Shown here: positions 1 to 6,453 of the stretch, piece after piece | Layout of the letters: each line of letters begins with the position of its first letter | How positions within the stretch are numbered: the first letter of the stretch is position 1 | Origin: Phycisphaerae bacterium | Lineage (GTDB): Bacteria; Planctomycetota; Phycisphaerae; Phycisphaerales; SM1A02 | Direction of reading: 5' to 3' | DNA: 12,679 bases | Assembly (NCBI GenBank): GCA_018663565.1 | Contig: JABJQE010000298.1 | Location: forward strand, 1-12,679 | Position numbers and translations under genes: made by a program | Notes under the pieces: generated by a model | What the model saw: only the letters and a program-made list of their open reading frames with translations | The model's database searches: none | Told to the model about the DNA's origin: nothing

Positions 1-2067
1 GAGCTGTGTGATGTGTTCAGGTTCGCCGATGACAATGACGCGATCCTGCGCGGCGAATGTTGTTCGGCCAGTTGGGATCAGTCGGTCTCCGCCACGGTAA
101 ACCAAGGCTACCAGAATATCGTCAGGCAACGCGAGCGATGCGATGGACCGGCCAATCCAAGTGCCAGGTAGTGTGCCCGGCGTAATGGAAAGCGTCAGAC
201 TGTGTTCGCTTCGCAGCAGGGCGGTCTTGAGTTCTGCTGGTCCGGTTGCGGCATTCCAGCGTTCCATGAATCCATTTTGTTCAACAGCGCCAGCGAGGTT
301 CGCGAGCAATCGAAGATGCTGAGCGGGGTCATCATCGGGGCTGGCCATGAAGAATAGGGCGCTCACCTTCTGTGAAGATTGTGACCCTGGAACACCAGCG
401 CCGACCGTGAGCATGAGGCCGTCAGCGCACCGGACGAGCACGAGGTGTGATCGTTTGAGTCCATCGAGTCGAAGGTGGGGAAGCGCTACGCTGCCCATGA
501 CGGGCGTTGCTCCAACCTGTGTGCCCTCCAAGAATCCATCATAGAAATGCGTTGCGGAGCGGCCAGTGTCGTGTGAGAGCGCTTCGGCAGCGAGTGTGGC
601 GAGATCTTCAAACGAAGCCTCTGTCGGGGCTTCGATGACTCTCGCTCGAGCGATTGTCTTCTCAAAGGGATCATCCGGTCGGAGCCCCTTGTCTTTGATG
701 ATTCCACGGAGCTCAGCATCAAGTGGATCGAAGCGATGTTCGCCAAGCCGGGCGAAGACATGGAATATCGCGCCATACCGATCGATCTTTGAGGCGGCAT
801 ATAACTGAAACCACAGTATGGAAACAACAATCATGCCGACCGCAAAGAACACTGGTATCCAGCCAAGCAGCACAATGGCTGTGATGCACAGGGCGATACC
901 AGTCAGGGGCACCCATGGATACAGCGGCACCTTGAAGCCAGGGTCGTAGGACGCGAGTTGGCTCTCTCGCATCACGATGACGACTGCTGCGAGCGTTGCA
1001 AAGAGCAAGAGTTGTAGTGTGCCGGCGTACTTGGCGATGACAAGCGGATCAAGAAGGACAACCTCGAGGATAATAAGCAGCACTGTGGCGAAGATGGCCG
1101 GCATTGGCGTTCCGAATCGCCCGAGTTGGCGGAAGAGTTTGGGGAAGATGTGATCTCGACCCATTGCAAGTGGATATCGCGAGGCGCTGAGGATGCCGGC
1201 GTTGGCCACGGACAGAAACGATGCGATGGCCGCAATGGAGATGGCCATCATCCCGGCGGGACCAGCAAACAACTCTGCAGCGAGCGCTGCTGGCGTGTAT
1301 GTGTTGGCTAGCTCTTCTGCGGGTACGACACCGACCATCACGGCGAGACCGGTCATGTAGATCAGTACAGCGGTAGCGAGCGCAAGCAGGATGCCGAGCG
1401 GGATGTTGCGTTCTGGATTACGGATTTCCTCGGCAACGCTGACTACTTTGGTTAGCCCCATGTATGAAATTAGGACGACGCCGACCATCGACACGACGGT
1501 GTCGGCACCCTTTCCCCAGAAGTTTCCAAAGTGACTTGAGTCAATATCGCGGCCACCCCAACCGACAAACCACATCAAGAGGAATAGTGTTGCGATGACC
1601 AGGTAGGCTTGTAGTTTGGTTGTCTTTCCGGCTCCAAATGAGTTCAGTAATCCAAAGGCTACTGCGAGTCCAATTGCAATCAGCATGACCGGTGGATCTG
1701 GGATGAACAACCCGATGTAGTAGCCAGAACCAACGAGCGCAAATGATGTCTTGAGTGTAAGGGACACCCAAGTGCTAACCCCAGCCACAGCTCCGGCGAG
1801 CGGCCCGAAGCCGCGATCGATATAGAAATACACACCACCTGCTCGTGGCATGGCGGTGGCCAGTTCCGCCTTGCAGAGCAAAGGGGGCAATACGACGAGT
1901 CCGGCAAGCAGGTATGTCACAAGGATCGCTGGGCCGACTTGGGCAAAGGCCATTCCTGGAAGCAAGAAGAAGCCACTACTGATCGTCGTGCCAAGGGCAA
2001 TTGCAAAGACCCCAAAGAGGGAGATGTCCTTGCGGAGTTTGCCGGATTGTGTGGATGCTGCTGCCAT
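1..2067 (-). CDS. APC amino acid permease fused to PTS EIIA-like and TrkA-C-like domains (3' end outside window)
   Basis: Reading the minus strand from ATG at 2067 gives 689 codons without a stop, running off the left edge. Residues 1 to about 425 are a multi-helix APC-superfamily permease, expected to carry amino acids across the inner membrane. TM1 holds the family's unwound-helix motif, G26-T-T-I-S-S-G32. Residues about 480-600 resemble a PTS EIIA type-2/nitrogen-PTS domain, with the phospho-acceptor context G-S-V-A-L-P-H and His at 531. Residues about 620-689 resemble a TrkA-C (RCK-C) ligand-binding domain ending in D-R-V-I-V-I-G. APC permeases are usually about 450 residues, so the C-terminal half is a regulatory addition. 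An in-frame ATG at 2088 would add seven residues; neither start has a strong Shine-Dalgarno. It is transcribed divergently from paaN. The substrate cannot be told from the sequence. Permease assignment is strong, EIIA good, TrkA-C moderate. Confidence 0.88.
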   Translation of the reverse strand, partial: MAAASTQSGKLRKDISLFGVFAIALGTTISSGFFLLPGMAFAQVGPAILVTYLLAGLVVLPPLLCKAELATAMPRAGGVYFYIDRGFGPLAGAVAGVSTWVSLTLKTSFALVGSGYYIGLFIPDPPVMLIAIGLAVAFGLLNSFGAGKTTKLQAYLVIATLFLLMWFVGWGGRDIDSSHFGNFWGKGADTVVSMVGVVLISYMGLTKVVSVAEEIRNPERNIPLGILLALATAVLIYMTGLAVMVGVVPAEELANTYTPAALAAELFAGPAGMMAISIAAIASFLSVANAGILSASRYPLAMGRDHIFPKLFRQLGRFGTPMPAIFATVLLIILEVVLLDPLVIAKYAGTLQLLLFATLAAVVIVMRESQLASYDPGFKVPLYPWVPLTGIALCITAIVLLGWIPVFFAVGMIVVSILWFQLYAASKIDRYGAIFHVFARLGEHRFDPLDAELRGIIKDKGLRPDDPFEKTIARARVIEAPTEASFEDLATLAAEALSHDTGRSATHFYDGFLEGTQVGATPVMGSVALPHLRLDGLKRSHLVLVRCADGLMLTVGAGVPGSQSSQKVSALFFMASPDDDPAQHLRLLANLAGAVEQNGFMERWNAATGPAELKTALLRSEHSLTLSITPGTLPGTWIGRSIASLALPDDILVALVYRGGDRLIPTGRTTFAAQDRVIVIGEPEHITQL

Positions 2068-2195
2068 CTGGTTTGTTCCGCCCCGCATTGGATGGCGGAG
2101 TCGATTGTAGTCGGGCGGTTGGGGCGGTGCGGCGAGCATCCTTGCGAGGGGTTTGTGACCTACAATGAGCCCTCGGTTGAAATAGGAGCCCCCCC
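2068..2195. promoter_or_regulatory. Divergent intergenic promoter region, permease / paaN
   Basis: This 128-base gap separates two genes pointing away from each other and should hold both promoters. A TACAAT hexamer lies at 2161-2166 on the plus strand, and an identical hexamer on the minus strand at 2109-2104. Each matches the -10 consensus TATAAT in five of six positions. They would place transcription starts near 2173 (leader of about 23 bases to the GTG at 2196) and near 2097 (about 30 bases before the ATG at 2067). Extended by one base, the two boxes form an inverted repeat (ATTGTAG ... CTACAAT). No convincing -35 box sits 16-18 bases upstream of either one. The -10 calls are inference. 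Confidence 0.35.
2184..2188 (+). promoter_or_regulatory. Shine-Dalgarno of paaN
   Basis: AGGAG lies seven bases before the GTG at 2196. It supports GTG as the start, with the product beginning Met-Thr-His-Thr-Trp. Confidence 0.7.
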
Positions 2196-3890
2196 GTGAC
2201 ACACACCTGGTTCGAAGCACATCGTGAAACGCTTGATGCAGCGCTCGCCGCAAGTGAGTCGCGTGGCTACTGGTCGGCCTACCCCGAGGTGCCCAGTGGG
2301 CGGATCTATGGCGAGGATGCCAAGAAGGACGGCATTGTCGCGTGGAAATCTCGGTTTGGCACCCAGATGGGCAGTGATCAGCCTGGCATAACGGGCTGGG
2401 TGGATACAGAGCGATCCCCGTACGGCATCGAGACGGGCATTGAGTACCCCACAGTTGATCTCGATGTCGTTCTCCCGGCGGCCGCAGCTGCAGCGGATGC
2501 CTGGAAGCATGCTGATATCGAAACTCGAACCGGCGTGTGCCTTGAGATCTTGCACCGAATCAACCGCCGATCATTTGAAATGGCATTCGCTGTGATGCAC
2601 ACCACTGGGCAAGGATTCATGATGGCCTTTCAGGCCGGCGGTCCGCATGCGCAGGATCGCGGACTTGAAGCCGTTACGTATGGCTATCGGGAAATGACCC
2701 GGTGTCCCGCTTCGGCGACGTGGACAAAGCGAGTCTCGAAGACCGACACGATTACGCTTGAGAAGACATGGCGTATCGTGCCACGGGGCATTGCTGTGAC
2801 CGTTGGATGTTCGACCTTTCCAACATGGAATGGATACCCCGGCATCTTTGCAAGTTTGGTGACTGGCAACGCCGTCATCGTCAAGCCACATCCGGGCGCG
2901 GTTCTGCCACTTGCGCTCACCGTCGAGATTGCTCGCGAGGTCTTTGCCGAGGCCGGCTTTGATCCGAACGTCATGACGCTCGCTTGCGATTCCTCCGAAG
3001 CGCCGATCGCGCAGGACCTAGTTGTGCGGCCAGAGGTGGGGCTCGTCGACTTCACAGGCGGCAATGTCTTTGGCGATTGGATTGAGTCAAACGCCACGCA
3101 GGCCCGCGTCTACACCGAGAAGGCCGGTGTGAACTCAATTGTGCTTGACGGCACTGATGATTTGCGTGGCACAACTGGCAATATCGCGTTCTCGCTGTGT
3201 CTGTATTCCGGGCAGATGTGCACAACTCCGCAGAACATCTACATCCCTGAAACCGGAATCACGACGCCTGACGGAGTATTGTCCTTCGACGACACCGCCG
3301 CAGCCATTGTCAAGGCGGTGGATTGGTTTGTGTCTGACCCAGCGCGGGCCGCGGAAGTGCTTGGCGCGGTGCAATCAGAGGCGACACTTGATCGAGTTGG
3401 CGCAGCTGCATCTGCTGGTGGCACTGTGCTACGAGATTCTGGATCGGTCGAGAACGAACGATTCCCAAATGCTCGCACCGCGACGCCGCTCATTCTGAAG
3501 GTTGATGCATCTGATGTGGATGTGTATCAACGCGAAATATTCGGACCAGTCGTGTGCATTGTGCGGACTGCAAGCACCGATGAGTCCATTCAGCTCGCTG
3601 CGTCCACCGCCCGGACGCGTGGCGGATTGACCGCAGCGGTATGGAGTACTGATGGCGATGTGCTAGATCAAGCGGCTGATGCACTCACGGATGCAGGCGT
3701 GTCGACCTCATGCAATCTTGCTGGCCAAATCTGGATGAACCAGTCTGCCGCCTTTAGTGACTACCACGGATCTGGCGTGAACCCTGCTGGCAACGCGTCA
3801 CTCTGCGATGCCGCCTTTGTGGCAGATAGATTCCGCTTTGTGGCGAGCCGCGTGCCAGTGGCGGCTCCAGTTGAGGAGTCTGTAACCTGA
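2196..3890 (+). CDS. paaN: PaaN-type aldehyde dehydrogenase of phenylacetate degradation
   Basis: A 564-residue aldehyde dehydrogenase-fold protein that resembles the stand-alone PaaN family of phenylacetyl-CoA catabolism. In that pathway the aldehyde dehydrogenase oxidises the reactive semialdehyde released by ring cleavage (3-oxo-5,6-dehydrosuberyl-CoA semialdehyde) to the acid with NAD(P)+. Seen in the sequence: a cofactor-domain segment G-N-A-V-I-V-K-P-H-P-G, a V-D-F-T-G-G-N loop, Glu308 in Y-T-E-K-A-G at the usual general-base position, and Cys342 in S-G-Q-M-C-T-T-P as the catalytic nucleophile. E. coli PaaZ carries a fused hydratase (MaoC) domain after its dehydrogenase; here that domain is absent, so ring cleavage would need a separate hydratase. 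The GTG start is chosen for the AGGAG seven bases upstream. The TGA overlaps the paaY ATG by one base, indicating co-translation. Family call is good; the exact substrate is inferred. Confidence 0.85.
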   Translation: MTHTWFEAHRETLDAALAASESRGYWSAYPEVPSGRIYGEDAKKDGIVAWKSRFGTQMGSDQPGITGWVDTERSPYGIETGIEYPTVDLDVVLPAAAAAADAWKHADIETRTGVCLEILHRINRRSFEMAFAVMHTTGQGFMMAFQAGGPHAQDRGLEAVTYGYREMTRCPASATWTKRVSKTDTITLEKTWRIVPRGIAVTVGCSTFPTWNGYPGIFASLVTGNAVIVKPHPGAVLPLALTVEIAREVFAEAGFDPNVMTLACDSSEAPIAQDLVVRPEVGLVDFTGGNVFGDWIESNATQARVYTEKAGVNSIVLDGTDDLRGTTGNIAFSLCLYSGQMCTTPQNIYIPETGITTPDGVLSFDDTAAAIVKAVDWFVSDPARAAEVLGAVQSEATLDRVGAAASAGGTVLRDSGSVENERFPNARTATPLILKVDASDVDVYQREIFGPVVCIVRTASTDESIQLAASTARTRGGLTAAVWSTDGDVLDQAADALTDAGVSTSCNLAGQIWMNQSAAFSDYHGSGVNPAGNASLCDAAFVADRFRFVASRVPVAAPVEESVT

Positions 3891-4522
3891 TGCCCTGCTA
3901 CGCCTTTGAGAATATTGTGCCGGTTGTGCATCCGACTGCCTTTGTTCACGAAACAGCCGTGCTGATCGGTGATGTGTTCATTGGAGAGGGGTGCCTTGTT
4001 GGCCCAGGAGCGGTGTTGCGAGGCGATATCTCTCGAATTGAAATGAAGGCAGGCAGCAATGTGCAAGACACGTGCGTGGTGCATTCATTCCCCGGGAAAA
4101 CGGTCGTGATTGAAGAGAACGGCCACGTTGGCCATGGCGCAGTTGTGCATGGGTGCACCGTTGGTCGGAATGCACTGATTGGAATGAATGCGGTGCTGCT
4201 GGATGACGTGACCGTCGGGGCGAATTGCATTGTTGGGGCGATGGCCTTGGTCAAGGAAGGCACAGTTCTACCGGATCAAACACTCTGGGCCGGAATCCCC
4301 GCGCGTCAGATTCGGGAATTGAGCGACAGCGAGATTGAATGGAAGACTAGGGGGACCACGATCTACCAACATCTCGCGCAGCGTCATCTTGAGACCGGTC
4401 GTCGTGTTGAGCCACTGGATCAAGCAGATGCCGCGCGTTTGTCGCAGCGCGTGCCAGATGTTATGTATGAGACGAAAGGTTCGGGGTCGGGGTCCGGGAC
4501 CGCTCCTCGCCGCGGGGCCTGA
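3890..4522 (+). CDS. paaY: PaaY-like hexapeptide-repeat thioesterase (gamma-carbonic anhydrase fold)
   Basis: A 210-residue left-handed beta-helix protein. The gamma-carbonic-anhydrase metal site is intact: His65, His82 and His87 are the expected zinc ligands, with Arg44, Asp46, Gln59 and Asp60 in their conserved places. The segment after the helix (I-R-E-L-S-D-S-E-I-E-W-K, then Y-Q-H-L and V-E-P-L) matches my recollection of E. coli PaaY and sets it apart from generic gamma carbonic anhydrases. E. coli PaaY is reported to be a thioesterase that hydrolyses a dead-end CoA ester from the phenylacetyl-CoA pathway, freeing CoA. The ATG overlaps the paaN stop (TGATG); GAGGAG lies 11 bases upstream, slightly far. 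The last about 14 residues are a Gly-Ser run then A-P-R-R-G-A, a low-complexity tail. The gene ends four bases from a convergent gene. Confidence 0.85.
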   Translation: MPCYAFENIVPVVHPTAFVHETAVLIGDVFIGEGCLVGPGAVLRGDISRIEMKAGSNVQDTCVVHSFPGKTVVIEENGHVGHGAVVHGCTVGRNALIGMNAVLLDDVTVGANCIVGAMALVKEGTVLPDQTLWAGIPARQIRELSDSEIEWKTRGTTIYQHLAQRHLETGRRVEPLDQADAARLSQRVPDVMYETKGSGSGSGTAPRRGA

Positions 4523-4526
4523 CCTC

Positions 4527-4997
4527 TTAGTCACTTGCTCTTGCGAGGCACCACTTGGGCCCGTGGAGTGTCCATGGACCGACGCGAACGGAGCGTCCCC
4601 CTCGGATTGGTGTCATATCAGCGAATGGGATGCTTGCCGAGGCGGCGCCGAGCGCACGTATGAGCAGCATGGGTTCGATGTGCAGATACGTATCGTCGAC
4701 GGTGGCCTTGATGCATAGGCCCATATTGACGAAATTGAGGCTGAAGGACTGAAATCGCTTCGACTCTGCGTGAGCAGGAATTTCTTGGAGTGGATACTCG
4801 GCGAGCATTCGGTTCCACAGTAGTTTGAGGGCGGCTCGGCAGATCACAATGATTCCGATGATCGCTATCACTGATATCAGCGGGCCCTGGATGGCTGGCA
4901 GATTGATCGAGACGAGGATGATGGTTCCTACCAAGATGCATTCAAAGAGAAAGAGCCAGGCGAGGAAGGCCGCGATGGAAACAGGGGGCTTCGTCAT
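4527..4997 (-). CDS. Small membrane protein with two N-terminal helices, unknown function
   Basis: A 156-residue protein I do not recognise. Residues about 7-31 and 37-60 are two strongly hydrophobic segments with a short link, giving a likely hairpin in the inner membrane with both ends on one side. The remaining about 95 residues are soluble. They have a beta-rich look, with alternating polar and hydrophobic runs around V-D-D-T-Y-L-H-I-E-P and a later S-I-P-F-A-D-M. That resembles PH/GRAM-like domains found in small bacterial membrane proteins, a weak suggestion only. The ATG at 4997 overlaps the TGA of the flavoprotein gene (ATGA), so the two are probably translated together. It converges on paaY, leaving only four bases between the stops. 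Confidence 0.75.
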   Translation of the reverse strand: MTKPPVSIAAFLAWLFLFECILVGTIILVSINLPAIQGPLISVIAIIGIIVICRAALKLLWNRMLAEYPLQEIPAHAESKRFQSFSLNFVNMGLCIKATVDDTYLHIEPMLLIRALGAASASIPFADMTPIRGGRSVRVGPWTLHGPKWCLARASD

Positions 4998-6241
4998 GCT
5001 TGTCTCATTGCATCGCGGGCGGCGTCACCCAGGACGCAATGCCCGCTCACGTGGGCGGGGACCATATCGGCGAGGTCTTGAAGGGTTGTTCCCATTTCGA
5101 GCGTGGTGATAAAGCCATCGGCCAGATCACAAGCCCCTGGCCCGATGGCGCCGACGCCAGTCAGAGTGCTCGTTGACGCATCCCAACTGAGTACGGTGCG
5201 TTCATTCGATGTTGCGGGGCCCGCCCATGGTGACACAATCGTCTGTACCTGATCGCCCTTCTGGTGTCCGGCCCAGCAGATCTGGGGTGATGTGTGGCAC
5301 ACCTGAGCAATGGCGGTCGGGTCCCATGCGGCGTGTCCACCGATAATCGTTTCGGCTGCAATTCGCCCCTGCTGCGCCGCGGCTCCTGCGTGAAGAGGAG
5401 GGCCAATGCAATCGCCCGCAGCTAATACACGCGCATCGCCGGTTTGCATTCGATCATCTGTCTCGATCCAGCAATCAACCTGCTGGACGGACGTGGTACT
5501 GAGCCCGAGTTCATCAGTCATGCCGATGCGATGCGCTGCGTCCACAATAACTGGGGCAGCATTCGCTTCGGAAAAATCGCCTATATGAACGTTGTAGGGA
5601 AGTGATTGGCAAAGCAGTTCAGTGAGTTCATCTGGAATGCCTGGAAGCAATTGGCTTGCACCTGTCACCAGCGTGACAGTTGCGCCGAGTCCAGAAGCTA
5701 TTGAGGCAGTTTCGATTGCGACGGGCGAGTTTCCAAGAACGGTTACTGATCCCGCGATGTCCTCAGGGTGCGTGACGAGATGCCCGACCGAGATGACCCC
5801 ATCAACTCCATCGAGCGACGAGTGTGGCGATCGTGTGCTGCCTGTGCAGATGACCGCTCGCTTGAATCGAAGGCGATGGACAGATTCTCCAGCGACCTGC
5901 ACTTCGCGTCCACTGAGAAAGCGAGCAGTTCCATGAATCTTGGTGATGTTGAGCGTGGCAATCAGCTGCTCACGGTGCTCAATGCCCTGTTGCTGAGCGG
6001 CGGCGACCATGGGCATGATCGTAGAGAGATCAGGTTGCAGCGTGTCGGGTACCAGTCTGAACTCGGCGGCCATATTGGCGGCGAGCAGTGCCCTGAGCAG
6101 CATGTGGCGAGCTGTAGTGGACTCGATCGCGTTCGGGTCTGAAGAGTCAATAACGGTGACTGTGCGGCCGCCTCGTGCCGCGGCCTCTGCGCAGGCATAG
6201 CCCGCTGGGCCACCCCCAATGATCACCACATCCGCGTCCAT
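4994..6241 (-). CDS. Dihydrolipoamide dehydrogenase-like flavoprotein lacking the redox disulfide
   Basis: A 415-residue member of the pyridine nucleotide-disulfide oxidoreductase family, placed where E3 of the 2-oxoacid dehydrogenase complex would be expected. The N-terminal FAD motif G9-G-G-P-A-G14 is intact, as are the V-I-C-T-G-S strand and the second FAD motif A-G-D (Asp277) followed by G-A-A-A-Q-Q-G. Elements needed for E3 chemistry are missing. The two redox cysteines align with Asn37 and Thr42. The NAD-site glycines are replaced by G170-N-S-P-V-A. The His-Glu pair at the C-terminus reads His401...Asp406. The protein is about 50 residues shorter than usual, mostly lost in the NAD domain. 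The ATG at 6241 is chosen for GGTGA seven bases upstream and for the normal distance to the FAD motif; the frame stays open to an ATG at 6346. FAD binding is probable, lipoamide oxidation improbable. Confidence 0.8.
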   Translation of the reverse strand: MDADVVIIGGGPAGYACAEAAARGGRTVTVIDSSDPNAIESTTARHMLLRALLAANMAAEFRLVPDTLQPDLSTIMPMVAAAQQQGIEHREQLIATLNITKIHGTARFLSGREVQVAGESVHRLRFKRAVICTGSTRSPHSSLDGVDGVISVGHLVTHPEDIAGSVTVLGNSPVAIETASIASGLGATVTLVTGASQLLPGIPDELTELLCQSLPYNVHIGDFSEANAAPVIVDAAHRIGMTDELGLSTTSVQQVDCWIETDDRMQTGDARVLAAGDCIGPPLHAGAAAQQGRIAAETIIGGHAAWDPTAIAQVCHTSPQICWAGHQKGDQVQTIVSPWAGPATSNERTVLSWDASTSTLTGVGAIGPGACDLADGFITTLEMGTTLQDLADMVPAHVSGHCVLGDAARDAMRQA

Positions 6242-6248
6242 TGCAAAT

Positions 6249-6253
6249 TCACC
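6249..6253 (-). promoter_or_regulatory. Shine-Dalgarno of the E3-like gene
   Basis: GGTGA on the minus strand sits seven bases before the ATG at 6241. It favours this start over the in-frame ATGs at 6262 and 6346, which lack a ribosome-binding sequence. Confidence 0.5.
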
Positions 6254-6350
6254 GACAACCATAGGAGGAGTGTACGCCGCCCCGGCACGGTGCGGCGGGA
6301 GGGTCGATGTGCTCGCGCCTCCTATCGCCGCGAGGCCGCGCCCCAACGCA

Positions 6351-6382
6351 CAACCGCCCCGTCGTGAACGACGGGGCGGTTG
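6351..6382 (-). terminator. Strong GC hairpin after the thioredoxin-like gene
   Basis: A perfect inverted repeat of 15 bases per arm (6351-6365 and 6368-6382) is separated by two bases, which would fold as a long stem with a TGAA loop. It lies 72 bases past the stop of the thioredoxin-like gene and 110 bases before the flavoprotein start. There is no T-run on either strand after the stem, so it is not a textbook intrinsic terminator. It could end or attenuate transcription, or protect the 3' end of the upstream message. Confidence 0.55.
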
Positions 6383-6453
6383 GAACGATTGAATTTGAAA
6401 GTCACGGAGTCCATCGACTTCCGCCTACTGATTGCCAGCGCGGAGAAGCCGTG

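Noticed and set aside
2161..2166. A full sigma-70 promoter for paaN using TTGCGA as -35
   Set aside because: The spacer would be only 13 bases, too short; only the -10-like box was kept, at low confidence.
6242..6346. N-terminal extension of the E3-like protein by 35 residues
   Set aside because: The extra residues are Gly/Ala/Pro-rich without a motif, would put the FAD motif unusually far from the start, and lack a ribosome site, whereas ATG 6241 has GGTGA at the right distance.
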